Source: Methanohalophilus sp. RSK | Lineage (GTDB): Archaea; Halobacteriota; Methanosarcinia; Methanosarcinales; Methanosarcinaceae | DNA length: 46,317 nucleotides | NCBI RefSeq assembly: GCF_003722075.1 | Contig: NZ_RDSK01000004.1 | Coordinates: 1 to 46,317 of the forward strand | Direction of reading: 5' to 3' | Shown here: in pieces, positions 16,555 through 26,517 of the stretch | Numbering within the stretch: position 1 is the first letter of the stretch | How the letters are laid out: the number at the start of each line of letters is the position of its first letter | Position numbers and translations under genes: made by a program | Notes under the pieces: model-generated | Told to the model about the DNA's origin: nothing | The model's database searches: none | The model's input: only the letters and a program-made list of their open reading frames with translations

Positions 16555-18990
16555 TCATTCTTGCTTCCTGGATTCAATAATCTCCAGACTGCGACGAAGC
16601 ATCACTTCTCCCAGGAAAAGCAGCAGGGCAGCCAGGATGAAATACATCTTCCAGCTGACAGGTTCCATGCGGCTTTGGAGGGAGTTCTGCCGGGCATCTG
16701 CAAGGAGATTTGCTCTGGCTTCCTTTTGGCTGTAGGCCCTACCGCCATTTCCGGTAATCAGAGAAGGTAATTTTTCATTGAGGCCAACATCTCTGTACTC
16801 AATGGCATAATTCACAGCAATTGGATAACCATTCACATAATGCATCCCGATTGTTTTCGGGAATATCTGGGCTTCATAGGTGTTTTTCCCAACAAAAGCC
16901 AGTTCCAGTTCATCACCCATGTATGTAAGTTCAGGAACTTTCTCATCATACATTGTAAGAGTGATTGTGGCAGGTAATCCGTACCATGTGTCCGGTGCTT
17001 CAACAACCGCACCTTCTTCAGGTTGCGGGTTGGCTATAGCCCAATTTAAGGTTGCTGAAATCAGCTGTGAGTTGTTACCGGAATACATCTGTGAACTCCA
17101 GCCTCCATCCTTGCCATTGTCTGTGGTGATCGAAGATACTCGTCCAAGGCCGTATCTCCATGTAGTTACAACAGGTTTCCCATTAGAAGCAACAACAAGC
17201 CGGTTGGCTCCGGGTTTTGGAGTCACATCATTGTAGCCGGTTATATTTGCTTTCACATTTGAGTTCTGGGTTATGAAATGTGAGGGATTGAATTCGAAAA
17301 GCTGGTAAGATGAAGTGGATTTATTTTCATCTAATGGTGGTTCAGTGGTTTCATCTGAGATTATATTGGCCCGTTGCCCTGCATCCAATTTGAAGTAATT
17401 ATTGGTTGTACCTTCTACGTTTTCAACAAGTTTTTCAGCATACACATTACCTGACTTATCTTGCTGGGAGGGGGCTGAAGACCGAATATGAACAAAATAG
17501 AAGTTCACATTATCTTCCTTCAGGTCTTTGGCTATGTTTAGGCTTTCTTCATAGGAATCTTTTATACCCCCGTCAGAGATTATTACCAGATCCAATGTCC
17601 CGGTTTCTGTATTAAGCCATTCCTGTGCAACTCCAAGACCCTGATGGAGCAATGTTTCACTTGTGGTACTTGGTCGCAATTGGCGTATTTCTTCTTCCAG
17701 AAATTCTCGGTTGCCTGCCGTACCAAGATACTTCAATCCACCAGAAATATCATGTCCCTCCTTACCAAAAGCAATAACTCCCATATAGGCCCCTCTTAGT
17801 TCCTCCTTCTGGATCAGGTATATCGCATTACCCAGTATTTCTGGAAGAGTGCCGTATTTTTCAGTACTAGGAGAAATATCAAGTACAAGGACAATATCCC
17901 TGCCTCCTTTCCATTGTGTCGGTGTGGAAGTTACCGGTAATAAATCCTCAATTGAAGAATTCAGGTAATCCCCATATTCGTAAGATCGCTCTCCTCCAGT
18001 TACAACAACTCCTCCTCCATTGGATACATATTGTTGCAGAATTGCCACATCTGATTCGGATATCCTGTTGCCGGGCATATTATCGATTACCACAGCTTTT
18101 TGTGAATCCAGATCAGATATGTTGGAATTGGTAGAGGTGTCATAAAGATTGTACAGGATATTGGATAGCGGAGAGTCCGGTTCATCAGTTATGTACTGTA
18201 CTTTAGGTTTCGGTACCACATATACCGATTTAAGGAAATTATTATTGATATTATCGGCCTCATCTGCCTGTGTGCTCAGCTCAATTTTGATCTCATGTGC
18301 ACCGAGCTCATTGAATCTATAAGGGATTTGATAACTGCGTTGTCTGCTGCTCTGTGTGAAGGTGCCGCTACGTATCAATTCATCATCTGCATAGGCGTTG
18401 AATGTATATTCCACAGGTACTTCTTCAGCCTGTGAAACAATTATTTCAAACCGGTATTCATTCCCTTTTACTGCGGTCTTGTCACCCTTTACCTGAATAC
18501 TGAGATCGTTTGATTCAATTTTCGGTGTAACTGCATATACAGTGGACCCTATATTTTGTGCAAAAACCAACCCTTCTTCAAGGTCTTTGCCGTAATTATT
18601 GTTCCCATCCGTCACCAGCACGACCTGGTTATCACTGCTGGCATACTGCACGATGGCATCTCCCAGAACAGTCTTATCGCCTGTCAGTCTGACAAGGGTG
18701 GTCGGGGTTTTGGTGGTAAGGCTTTCATAGAGTTCATCGGCCACACCTTTCTCAAAGAGCTGCATACTTCCCGTTTCATCCGAGATTATTACAAGTTGCG
18801 GGTTTTCCTGCTCTGTTACCTGACTTACCAGAGTAAAGGGGGAGGCAATGGCAACTATCAACAGGGACAGGACAATTGCCCTGGAAATAAGCAGTTTTTT
18901 GTTACCACCCTTAAGCATAAGGTATAGAGCGCCTGCCAGCACGGGTAGTATAAATGCAAGTATAATGGGTTGTTCAAAGGAAAGCATCAC
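16555..18990 (-). CDS. Large membrane protein with VWA domain and glutamine-amidotransferase-like region
   Basis: An 811-residue protein with two N-terminal membrane helices (about 8-26 and 36-55) and a C-terminal one (MYFILAALLLFLGEVML). The first VWA-like region has a degenerate metal site (ISDETGSM). A second, better VWA domain near residue 365 has the MIDAS motif DISPS. The segment GGGVVVTGGERSYEYGDY is typical of the GATase1-like fold in such proteins. It overlaps the preceding BatA-like gene by ATGA and ends the MoxR/DUF58/VWA operon. Related loci are thought to assemble or remodel envelope complexes with a MoxR ATPase. The actual substrate is unknown. Stop TGA. Confidence 0.8.
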   Translation of the reverse strand: MMLSFEQPIILAFILPVLAGALYLMLKGGNKKLLISRAIVLSLLIVAIASPFTLVSQVTEQENPQLVIISDETGSMQLFEKGVADELYESLTTKTPTTLVRLTGDKTVLGDAIVQYASSDNQVVLVTDGNNNYGKDLEEGLVFAQNIGSTVYAVTPKIESNDLSIQVKGDKTAVKGNEYRFEIIVSQAEEVPVEYTFNAYADDELIRSGTFTQSSRQRSYQIPYRFNELGAHEIKIELSTQADEADNINNNFLKSVYVVPKPKVQYITDEPDSPLSNILYNLYDTSTNSNISDLDSQKAVVIDNMPGNRISESDVAILQQYVSNGGGVVVTGGERSYEYGDYLNSSIEDLLPVTSTPTQWKGGRDIVLVLDISPSTEKYGTLPEILGNAIYLIQKEELRGAYMGVIAFGKEGHDISGGLKYLGTAGNREFLEEEIRQLRPSTTSETLLHQGLGVAQEWLNTETGTLDLVIISDGGIKDSYEESLNIAKDLKEDNVNFYFVHIRSSAPSQQDKSGNVYAEKLVENVEGTTNNYFKLDAGQRANIISDETTEPPLDENKSTSSYQLFEFNPSHFITQNSNVKANITGYNDVTPKPGANRLVVASNGKPVVTTWRYGLGRVSSITTDNGKDGGWSSQMYSGNNSQLISATLNWAIANPQPEEGAVVEAPDTWYGLPATITLTMYDEKVPELTYMGDELELAFVGKNTYEAQIFPKTIGMHYVNGYPIAVNYAIEYRDVGLNEKLPSLITGNGGRAYSQKEARANLLADARQNSLQSRMEPVSWKMYFILAALLLFLGEVMLRRSLEIIESRKQE

Positions 18991-20867
18991 AGTTCACCCC
19001 TGTTGCGTATAATCAGGATTTCAAGTATAGCCAGTAGTATAGCCAGGATTATCAGGTAATTGTCCAGATAGTTCTTTGCCTCATAACTATCCTGACGGAC
19101 GATGTCGGGGCTGTCCCTGTTCTGGTCTGAAACACGTTCCATTACCTCTGATCCTTGCCTGGTAGTATCCGATTCACGGTCACTGTACAGGTTGACCGCC
19201 ACGGTGCGTCCTCCGATCCTATATGTCCCGACCTGTTCGAACAAAACCTTCTGGGTGGTTATTGTATCGGTGGGTGTCTGTACTGTCATTTCCCGAGCAA
19301 GAGAGGTGATATCCCCGGTCTCATGGTTATAGTCACTTATATCCCCGCTGCCACCGAGCCAGGCTGTAAGCCGTGCCCAGAGCACCGGATATTCGGGCAG
19401 GTTGTGGAAATTGTTCCAGGGCTCACCCAATTCATCATTGAAGCCGAAATATACCAGTGTCCCGTCTCCCACAGACCAGTGAGCAAGTAAAGGGTCTCCC
19501 TGCTCAGTTGCAACCAGCACAGTTGCATCATTGCGAGGTGTGGCATTGAGGTATTTATACATGGCAATCTCGTTGAATTTCACATCATCTGTCAGGCTTG
19601 AGGACTGGACAACTTCCAGATCGATACCCAGGATATCCTGTGCTTCAGCCACATCACCGGGTATAACCGGAAGCATGCCCTGGAACTGGTCTGTGGCATT
19701 GCTGCCTGCAAGCATCTGGCTGGCTACAACCACAACCCGGCCGCCATTGTCCAGGAAACTGTCAAGCCTTTCCACCTCACTGGATGTAAGGGAGCGGTTT
19801 TTCAGCCCGATGACCATTATCCTGTAATCATCGGTAGCAGAAGGAATTCCCTCAGCCGTAGAAATATCCACTGAAGCCAGTGTAGAAAGTGCAATCTTTG
19901 ATGGTAACTTCCCTTCATCCGAAATAAACAAAGTTTTCGTATCCGATTGGGTTGGAATTACAACATATGCATTATTGTCCGCAGGCAGATTATCCTCATC
20001 TGCGATTGATATTGATGTAACTCCGGAAGATAGGGGATTCACACGAAACTGGGCCGTATCCGAGGGTCCCACATTAAGAGAGCGCTTTACTGAACCAGCC
20101 GGGTTTTCAATTTCTATATCAACCCTTTCGGTAAAGTCATTGTAATTCTTGACAACACAGGTATACACGTAATTACCGTCTTCGGTGTCTATCCAGCCGT
20201 CTATGATTCCCACATTGCCCACTGCTGAGCTTACATCAACAAAAGCAGTGTCAATCCCATAGGACTGGGCAAGTTGTTTTGTAGATACCGGATCTTCTCC
20301 TTCCCAGCTGGCAAAATCGGACACCACAACCATTGTACCGCCTCTCTGTGAAAGCAATCTCATTCCTTCAGACATTGCCCCTGAAAGGTCAGCTATCGTG
20401 GCGCTGGGCTCGATATTTTCAAGCGCATCGGATGCTTGCGAAGAACCTGTGTTCTCAACAACAATTTCCGGACTGCTTTTAGCCAGTATTATACTGTTCT
20501 TCTTGCTGAGATATCCTTCAGCCAGGCGTGTTGCATCGTCAAACCGATTGCCTGCCTGCATACTTGCGGAAGCATCAATGATAATTACAGTATGTTCATC
20601 GCTCAGGTCTTCCTGTGACGTGTAAAATGGTGCTGCTGCAGCGGTGGAAAGCAGTATGAGTACAAGTAACTGGATAAGAAACAGTGGATCTTTGAGCAGT
20701 TTACGGATTGATGAAAAACGCTTTTTCTGTTTTTCCACCTGCATTAAGAACATCAGGGAAGGTATACTAAGCTGGACAGGTTTGGGTCTTAGAAGATAAA
20801 TTATTATTAAAGGGATCACACTGGCAAGAGCTGCAAGGGCCATTGTGTTATCAAAGGGCATTACCAT
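18987..20867 (-). CDS. BatA-like membrane protein with VWA domain
   Basis: A 626-residue protein with the N-terminal BatA helix pair (about 8-26 and 62-80), followed by a VWA domain whose MIDAS motif DASAS sits near residue 98. An extracellular beta-rich region follows (for example NGGRVVVVASQMLAG). A single C-terminal transmembrane helix (LIILAILLAILEILII) is followed by RNRGEL. The first two helices and LLRPKPVQLSIPSL are characteristic of the family. It overlaps the DUF58 gene upstream by 7 bases and the next VWA gene by 4, so the four genes are tightly coupled. The intact metal site suggests that this VWA domain is the ligand-binding one. Function inferred only from family. Confidence 0.82.
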   Translation of the reverse strand: MVMPFDNTMALAALASVIPLIIIYLLRPKPVQLSIPSLMFLMQVEKQKKRFSSIRKLLKDPLFLIQLLVLILLSTAAAAPFYTSQEDLSDEHTVIIIDASASMQAGNRFDDATRLAEGYLSKKNSIILAKSSPEIVVENTGSSQASDALENIEPSATIADLSGAMSEGMRLLSQRGGTMVVVSDFASWEGEDPVSTKQLAQSYGIDTAFVDVSSAVGNVGIIDGWIDTEDGNYVYTCVVKNYNDFTERVDIEIENPAGSVKRSLNVGPSDTAQFRVNPLSSGVTSISIADEDNLPADNNAYVVIPTQSDTKTLFISDEGKLPSKIALSTLASVDISTAEGIPSATDDYRIMVIGLKNRSLTSSEVERLDSFLDNGGRVVVVASQMLAGSNATDQFQGMLPVIPGDVAEAQDILGIDLEVVQSSSLTDDVKFNEIAMYKYLNATPRNDATVLVATEQGDPLLAHWSVGDGTLVYFGFNDELGEPWNNFHNLPEYPVLWARLTAWLGGSGDISDYNHETGDITSLAREMTVQTPTDTITTQKVLFEQVGTYRIGGRTVAVNLYSDRESDTTRQGSEVMERVSDQNRDSPDIVRQDSYEAKNYLDNYLIILAILLAILEILIIRNRGEL

Positions 20868-21745
20868 CGCCTCCTGCTGCTCAGTGTTTCAAGGAAAGCC
20901 TCAAAGATTGGCTTATCGTTTGAAAACTGGTAAAAATCCGCACCTACATGATCACACGCTTCCTGTATCCTGTAGACATGCTCATTGAGCAATTCCTGAT
21001 AATTCTTCTGGAAATTCTTGCTGACATAGGTTTGCAATTCTTCACCACTTTCCATATCAGTCAATTTTACCAGACCATCAATTTGTAGATTCTTTTCAGT
21101 TTTATCCATTACCTGTATCACAATAAGTTCATGGACTGAAAGCCTGTATATAGCGGATTCAATGGATTTTGGATCGTCCAGGAAGTCAGAAATTATTATT
21201 ACAAGGGAACGGGAATGTATTGCTTTTTCGTATTGTTTAACACATTCTTCGATAGATGTCTTGCCCCCGGTTTCTGCTTCTGCCAGCCTGTCGATAGCCC
21301 TGAGCAGGTATTTCCTGCCACGTTTTGGCTGACTGAAGCTAACATTGGTGGCAAAGGTGGAAATTGCGAACTTGTCATTATCTTTTGTTACAAGATAAGC
21401 AAATCCGATAGCAAGCATCGCACCATATTCGAATTTGGTAGGCCCGTCTGATGAATATTCCATGCTGTTACTTGCATCCAGCAGGATATGGTTTGTCAGG
21501 GATTTACTTTCCTCAAATTCCCTTACATAGAGTTTTTCGGTACGTGCATAGGCATTCCAGTCAATAGTCCTTGGTTCATCACCCCAGTGATACTCCCTGT
21601 ATCCTCTGGTATCCAGTCCCTTTCCACTGTGGATTGAGCGACGGCTACCGGCGTATGCGCTGGATACTCGCTTGCGTACCATAAAGGAAAACCTGTCAAG
21701 TTCCTTCAGGAAACTAACATCAATGCTATGTCTTTTTTCAGTCAT
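20861..21745 (-). CDS. DUF58 domain protein
   Basis: Cytoplasmic VWA-related DUF58 protein (294 residues from the ATG at 21745). The hallmark GLDTRGYREYHWGDEPRTID segment near residue 45 and a VWA-like ILLDASNSM are present. DUF58 proteins nearly always sit beside MoxR ATPases, as here. A longer reading from a TTG at 21805 would overlap moxR by 29 bases and add 20 residues. I prefer the ATG because family similarity starts there, although no strong ribosome binding site is visible. Stop TAA. Confidence 0.85.
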   Translation of the reverse strand: MTEKRHSIDVSFLKELDRFSFMVRKRVSSAYAGSRRSIHSGKGLDTRGYREYHWGDEPRTIDWNAYARTEKLYVREFEESKSLTNHILLDASNSMEYSSDGPTKFEYGAMLAIGFAYLVTKDNDKFAISTFATNVSFSQPKRGRKYLLRAIDRLAEAETGGKTSIEECVKQYEKAIHSRSLVIIISDFLDDPKSIESAIYRLSVHELIVIQVMDKTEKNLQIDGLVKLTDMESGEELQTYVSKNFQKNYQELLNEHVYRIQEACDHVGADFYQFSNDKPIFEAFLETLSSRRRW

Positions 21746-21776
21746 TGAAGGGCCCTTTGTTATTTGTGGGAAAAGC

Positions 21777-22745
21777 TCATTCAGTTCTTTTGATGATCTC
21801 ACCAATAACTTTGTCCGGAGTAATTCCCCTGCGCTCGGATTCGAATGTCAGCATTATACGATGCCTGAGTATTGGATAAGCCATTGTATCCACATCTTCC
21901 TTGCTTACATAATTACGCCCGTGAATAAGTGCGCGGGCCTTGGCTGCAAGTATCAATCCTATAGAGGCACGTGGGGAAGCACCGTATTCCAGGTGTTCTT
22001 TCCAGTTACGTGTTGTCATGACGACTTTGATAGCATAGGCCTTTATGTCCTCGGCAATCGGTACTTCCCGGGTCAGGTGTTGCAGTTCCAGCACCGAACT
22101 TTTCTTGAGGACCCGGTTTACTTCAGGTATATCCACCATGGTGTAACGGCGCACAATTTCCTTTTCCTCATCAAAAGAGGGGTAATCCAGCAGGATCTTG
22201 AGCAAAAACCTGTCCAGCTGGGCCTCGGGTAGAGGAAATGTACCTTCCATTTCTATAGGGTTCTGGGTTGCCAGAAGGAAGAAGGGTTTGTCCAGGATAA
22301 ATGTATCATTCCCAACAGTTACCTGTTTTTCCTGCATCGCTTCCAGCAGGGCGGATTGGGTCTTTGGTGATGCCCTGTTTACTTCGTCTGCAAGCACGAT
22401 ATTGGCAAAAACAGGTCCTGCTTCGAATTTAAATTCCTTATGCCCGCTGTTTTCCTCTATAAAATGAGTACCTGTAATATCCGCAGGCATCAAATCCGGA
22501 GTACACTGGATTCTACTGAATGTCAGGTCCATAACCTTTGCAATCGTGGATATTGTAAGGGTTTTTCCCAGACCTGGATTACTTTCCACAAGTGTATGCC
22601 CATTACACAGGATAGACACAATAATCTGTTCCACTGTTTCTTTCTGTCCCACAATTACCTTTGAAATCTCATTGAAAAGATTGCTAAAAATATCACTGGT
22701 ATTACGGTAGATATCCGCTTCACCTGATTGAGAACTTTCGTCCAT
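21777..22745 (-). CDS. MoxR-family AAA+ ATPase
   Basis: A 322-residue AAA+ ATPase of the MoxR group. Walker A is ESNPGLGKT (about 54-62), Walker B is IVLADEVNR, sensor 1 is LLATQNPIEMEGTFPLPEAQ, and the C-terminal lid contains YGASPRASIGLI. MoxR proteins act as chaperones that open or activate VWA-domain partners. Here the partners would be the DUF58 and two VWA membrane proteins that follow in the operon. Stop TGA. Confidence 0.92.
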   Translation of the reverse strand: MDESSQSGEADIYRNTSDIFSNLFNEISKVIVGQKETVEQIIVSILCNGHTLVESNPGLGKTLTISTIAKVMDLTFSRIQCTPDLMPADITGTHFIEENSGHKEFKFEAGPVFANIVLADEVNRASPKTQSALLEAMQEKQVTVGNDTFILDKPFFLLATQNPIEMEGTFPLPEAQLDRFLLKILLDYPSFDEEKEIVRRYTMVDIPEVNRVLKKSSVLELQHLTREVPIAEDIKAYAIKVVMTTRNWKEHLEYGASPRASIGLILAAKARALIHGRNYVSKEDVDTMAYPILRHRIMLTFESERRGITPDKVIGEIIKRTE

Positions 22746-22763
22746 ATAATTACTCCTGCTATA

Positions 22764-23660
22764 TTATCTGGTTAATTCTTCAAAATATGATTTTATGATT
22801 GGCTCATATCCTTCCGGCAGTTCTTCACTATAAGCCGGAGCTGTCATCTGTCCGATTTCATAGGAAGAAGAGGGTTCAAATTCCGGCTGGGTTTCATCTT
22901 CCTGCCCGGTAGGTGTAAAGCCGGATTCTGATCCCGGTGGTATGCTCAGGTCTACTTCTTCACCTTCCACCACGACGACCACAGGTTCACCTGTAATATT
23001 TTCCTTTCCTGCCTCATTCCCGTCTCCATCAGAGGGGAAATAATTTTCAGGCGTATCGCCATTATCGGGAATCCCGGGGATGTTGTCTATTACTTCTTTC
23101 ATTCCTTCGGGAGTTATGTCTGTGCGAAAATCCGAATAAATAACTATACCCAGGGCCGAGGTAGTGAAAATCAAAAGGATAAATATGACCTTGAGTTTTT
23201 TCCTGTCAAGAAAAGCAGATGAATGAATTTCCTTTGTAGCTTCCAGCACTGAATATATCAAATCATTGATTATAACATTGTTCAGATTGCGGTTGTCGTA
23301 GGCTGTCCTGAGCCTTTCTTTCATGACCGGATATTTCTCTTCTGCCAGTAAGATAACTGAGGTGTTCTTTTCTCTTCTATAGAGCAGCAAAGTTATTATT
23401 AGGGAAATTCCAATCGAAATAAGAAGAAGTGCAATAGTTGAAAATGAAATTGTCAATGAAGCAACATCATAACTTTTATCGGCATATAATTCCAGTGCTC
23501 TTACCAGTCCAAATGCGTTTTCCATATTTACCAAAAGCAGGACGGTATAAATGGCAAGGGTCAGGATGACAAATTCTGCCAGTTTAAACAATCGCTGATA
23601 TTTGCGAACAGCATTATCCTGCCGATGAATGAATTGTTCAAGATCCTCTGCCCCGGTCAT
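22764..23660 (-). CDS. Membrane protein of the MoxR/VWA operon (BatA-operon associated)
   Basis: A 298-residue protein with three predicted membrane helices (about 25-46, 70-92 and 160-177), a cytoplasmic loop between the second and third, and a long acidic, proline- and glycine-rich segment (about 185-270). The last 20 residues, LPEGYEPIIKSYFEELTR, resemble the conserved tail of proteins beside MoxR/DUF58 genes (a P-x-Y...YFE-L pattern). It is the first gene of that operon, 18 bases before moxR and 6 bases after pheA. No enzymatic motif is seen. Stop TAA. Confidence 0.65.
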   Translation of the reverse strand: MTGAEDLEQFIHRQDNAVRKYQRLFKLAEFVILTLAIYTVLLLVNMENAFGLVRALELYADKSYDVASLTISFSTIALLLISIGISLIITLLLYRREKNTSVILLAEEKYPVMKERLRTAYDNRNLNNVIINDLIYSVLEATKEIHSSAFLDRKKLKVIFILLIFTTSALGIVIYSDFRTDITPEGMKEVIDNIPGIPDNGDTPENYFPSDGDGNEAGKENITGEPVVVVVEGEEVDLSIPPGSESGFTPTGQEDETQPEFEPSSSYEIGQMTAPAYSEELPEGYEPIIKSYFEELTR

Positions 23661-23666
23661 TGGATT

Positions 23667-24503
23667 TCACTCTTCCATGTAACTCTGGTAGGAACCCAGA
23701 TTCTTTAACATATAAACGTTTTGATTCAAGTTATCAAGTGCTTCTTTTACATCGAGATCTTTTATACTTCCATTCATATCGATGTAGAACACATAATCTC
23801 CCAGGGACATTTTGGAAGGACGTGATTCAATCCTTGTCAGGTTGATCCCTCTTGTAGCAAGTTCCCCCAGCATCTCATAGAGGGCACCCGGGTGGTCCCT
23901 GTCAAGATAAACTATAATTGAAGTTTTACAGTCATGTGTGCAGGTTTGAATCCTCTGGTCTTGCTTTCTGGCAATTACTACAAACCGGGTGAGATCGGGT
24001 TTCCAATCCTGTATATCTTCTGCAAGAATGTCAAGCCCGAAACTCTCAGACGCCTTTCTGGACGCAATAGCAGCCATTTCCGAAAACTCGGTTGCAAGTT
24101 TGGCAGCATGTGAAGTACTTCCTGTAGTCCTGATCTCCACATCCGGGTAATTCTTCCGGATGAAATGGCGGCATTGTGCCAGTGCCTGAGGATGGGACAG
24201 AATTATTCTTATATCCTCTTTCTTCCCCCTTGAAAGCAGGCAGTGATGGATATGAACCACAACTTCCCCGATAATTGAAAATTCATGCTCCAGCAGCAGG
24301 TCAAGGGTAACACCGACAGATCCCTCTATAGAATTTTCTATTGGTGCAACACCATAGTCTATGGAATTATCCTGGAGAACTTCAAACACTTCTGAAATAT
24401 CCTTCATATATGAAATATCCGGATTAGTTCCAAGCTGGGCTTTCCATATATTTGCAGCTTTTTCAGAATATGAACTTTGAGGCCCCAATATGCCGATTTT
24501 CAT
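23667..24503 (-). CDS. pheA: Prephenate dehydratase
   Basis: Converts prephenate to phenylpyruvate in phenylalanine synthesis. The 278-residue protein starts with GILGPQSSYSEKAA and has the VAPIENSIEGSVG substrate loop and the catalytic-region TRF in DLTRFVVIARK. A C-terminal ACT regulatory domain carries HPGALYEMLGELATRGINLT and the ESRPSK effector motif. It is a monofunctional enzyme without a chorismate mutase domain. It is followed after 6 bases by the MoxR-operon membrane protein, so the genes may share a transcript although their roles are unrelated. Confidence 0.95.
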   Translation of the reverse strand: MKIGILGPQSSYSEKAANIWKAQLGTNPDISYMKDISEVFEVLQDNSIDYGVAPIENSIEGSVGVTLDLLLEHEFSIIGEVVVHIHHCLLSRGKKEDIRIILSHPQALAQCRHFIRKNYPDVEIRTTGSTSHAAKLATEFSEMAAIASRKASESFGLDILAEDIQDWKPDLTRFVVIARKQDQRIQTCTHDCKTSIIVYLDRDHPGALYEMLGELATRGINLTRIESRPSKMSLGDYVFYIDMNGSIKDLDVKEALDNLNQNVYMLKNLGSYQSYMEE

Positions 24504-24586
24504 TGACTTTTATAGATGACTGATATTTAAAATAATTTGTGATAAAATAGCATATAGATAGCTATCCTCAACTCCTGTAAGAGACC

Positions 24587-26026
24587 TCAATTGCGCATTA
24601 TCCTGAAAATCATTGTCAGGCCTGTGAGATTGATAACTCCTATCAAAATCCCTCCCACAAGGTGCATGTTGTTTTCCGGAGAAGTATTAGAGTCCTGATT
24701 TTCATCTTTTTCCTTTATTTCAATCACCCTATCGTTCTCGATAGATAGTGTATCCTTGTATGTTTCACCACTGCTATCAATCACTGTTTCCAGAGTGTAT
24801 TGTTTATTCTTTTCCAGACCGGTTATGTAGTACACGGAATCATTGCTTCCAGAACAAACTTTTTTACCACTACTGCTAAGTTTCATGCTTGTAATTTCCG
24901 GTGACACGACTTTTAGCACTGCATATTCTTTCAGGTTCTTTTCCTTTCCCTCGCAAAAAGCAGGCCTATCCGCAATGCCAAGCGTACTCAACAGAATTGG
25001 TGCTATATCTTCCTGGCCAATAGTTTCCCTAATTCGTTGTTGTTTAATGTTGGGGGACAAAATTATCAATGGTACATTGCGAACCTCATTTGCAGAAGCA
25101 TACTTCTCTGATTTTGCCCCACCTCTTGATTCAGCATCAGGAAATGCCATACCATGGTCGGACGTGATAACCAGTGCCAGATTGTTTTCCTGACATGTTT
25201 CATAAAGGGGTACTATCATGGAATCAAGGTTTTCAATACACTGGCTATAACCTTCATAGCCCCTGTAGAGTCCTGCTGTGTCAAGCGCGGCAATATTGAC
25301 GGTTATGAAGTATTTTCTATCCCTGCCTTCATTTTCAAGGATATTGATAGAGTCCATTGCTGCATCAAGGGCCAGTTCATTGTACGTATAATATCTCTGG
25401 ATTGTGCCGGAAGGCGTACTCTCAACTCTGGATAGTGCCCGGGATGCATGTGTCTCAAACTCTGTTGTAAGAAGCGGAAGGGCATCTATATCCTTATTTC
25501 CGGATACCGAAACCTGTATTACAGGTTCATTTATGGAATTGGTTGTGTCATGGAGAACAATATCATGCTCCGCAACTACTTCTTCGGAGTCACCTCTCTC
25601 CAGTACCCCAACTGTCAAGTATCCATGTTTCTTTACAACGTCATAAATACTGGCATTATCATAACCTACCATTGTGTCATCTGCATCTCTGTTACCTGTC
25701 ATGATCACATTGTGTCCGCTATTGCCTTTAAGTTCAGGGACATAAACAGAATCGAAAATCGCAGCCTGATTATATATTTTTGGAAGATTTGACATCCCGG
25801 GTTTTTTGAGAATGGAACCATCAATTGCTTTTACATCCAGCTCCGGATTTATGTATCCATTGCCAAGGCCATCAACTATCAGTACCACTACACCATCAGG
25901 AGTATTTGTGTCTCCTGCTTCAATAAATGTTGCGCATCCGGCCGGATTTATTGTTATGCATAAAAATAATATGAGGAGAAGTATTTTCCCAATCTGCCAA
26001 ATTTGCTTTCTGGAATATATCATCAA
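24587..26026 (-). CDS. Membrane-anchored alkaline phosphatase/sulfatase superfamily protein
   Basis: A 479-residue exported protein. It has an N-terminal signal or anchor (ILLLILFLCITINPAGCA, with a possible lipobox-like Cys) and a C-terminal transmembrane helix. The catalytic core has the metal motifs VVLIVDGLGNG near residue 50 and ITSDHGMAFPD, and a candidate nucleophile region GNSGHNVIMTGN. These place it with type I phosphodiesterases and phosphoglycerate-mutase-like phosphatases on the cell surface. A fibronectin-like segment (about 365-430) precedes the anchor. Substrate unknown. The upstream spacer is shared with the divergent mtaA promoter region. Confidence 0.72.
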   Translation of the reverse strand: MMIYSRKQIWQIGKILLLILFLCITINPAGCATFIEAGDTNTPDGVVVLIVDGLGNGYINPELDVKAIDGSILKKPGMSNLPKIYNQAAIFDSVYVPELKGNSGHNVIMTGNRDADDTMVGYDNASIYDVVKKHGYLTVGVLERGDSEEVVAEHDIVLHDTTNSINEPVIQVSVSGNKDIDALPLLTTEFETHASRALSRVESTPSGTIQRYYTYNELALDAAMDSINILENEGRDRKYFITVNIAALDTAGLYRGYEGYSQCIENLDSMIVPLYETCQENNLALVITSDHGMAFPDAESRGGAKSEKYASANEVRNVPLIILSPNIKQQRIRETIGQEDIAPILLSTLGIADRPAFCEGKEKNLKEYAVLKVVSPEITSMKLSSSGKKVCSGSNDSVYYITGLEKNKQYTLETVIDSSGETYKDTLSIENDRVIEIKEKDENQDSNTSPENNMHLVGGILIGVINLTGLTMIFRIMRN

Positions 26027-26432
26027 GAATAAAAATATTGTTTCATATTAGTATTTTATGCTATGGTTTTTATTTTTATGTTGATTGTTACTTTCGAGTT
26101 TACTACTATATAAATATATCCCCTTTTCTTGAAGCAGATTGAACATTGATGTTTTGTTTGATAAATAATCGGCATCAATAAGCATTTTATTTTTATTAAT
26201 TGCATGATGTAGATTTGAAATAACAATTATTTTTATATATAAGTTTATAAGACGCCAATTTTAACTATGATATATAAGTATTTTTACTACATTTTGTCTT
26301 TTAGTATCTAATATACAGGCAATATTATTTAAAAATAAGAAACAAGATACATGTTTTTTGATAATATAAACTCTTTATTTCTGAATTGGCATTTACAAAA
26401 TCTATATATATTACATATAATAAATACAAACA

Positions 26433-26443
26433 CTTATATATAA
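26433..26443 (+). promoter_or_regulatory. TATA element of mtaA
   Basis: CTTATATATAA predicts a transcription start near 26463 and a leader of about 55 bases that contains the hairpin and the GATTGGAGT motif. Other AT-rich runs are nearby, so the assignment is tentative. Confidence 0.45.
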
Positions 26444-26471
26444 TAAAATTGCAAATTTAATTGATCATAAC

Positions 26472-26508
26472 GTGCCCCAAACCATGGCACATACTCATAG
26501 ATTGGAGT
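26472..26508 (+). promoter_or_regulatory. Leader element copy 1 (hairpin plus AT[AC]GATTGGAGT), mtaA
   Basis: A hairpin GTGCC (26472-26476) / GGCAC (26486-26490) is followed after six bases by ATAGATTGGAGT (26497-26508). The same arrangement of hairpin then 12-mer occurs upstream of mtaC2 and of the PAS/GAF gene. Here GGAG may also serve as ribosome binding site, 10 bases from the ATG, so the element could control access to it. The loop CCAAACCAT could pair with the TTGG of the motif. Confidence 0.5.
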
Positions 26509-26517
26509 GTTGAAAGT

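Larger units (their letters stand above)
26027..26517. other. AT-rich intergenic region between phosphatase gene and mtaA
   Basis: This stretch of 491 bases has no coding frame. It is very AT-rich with several TATA-like runs. The functional part near mtaA holds the promoter and a short leader with a hairpin and conserved motif. Nothing else is recognised in the remainder. Confidence 0.6.
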
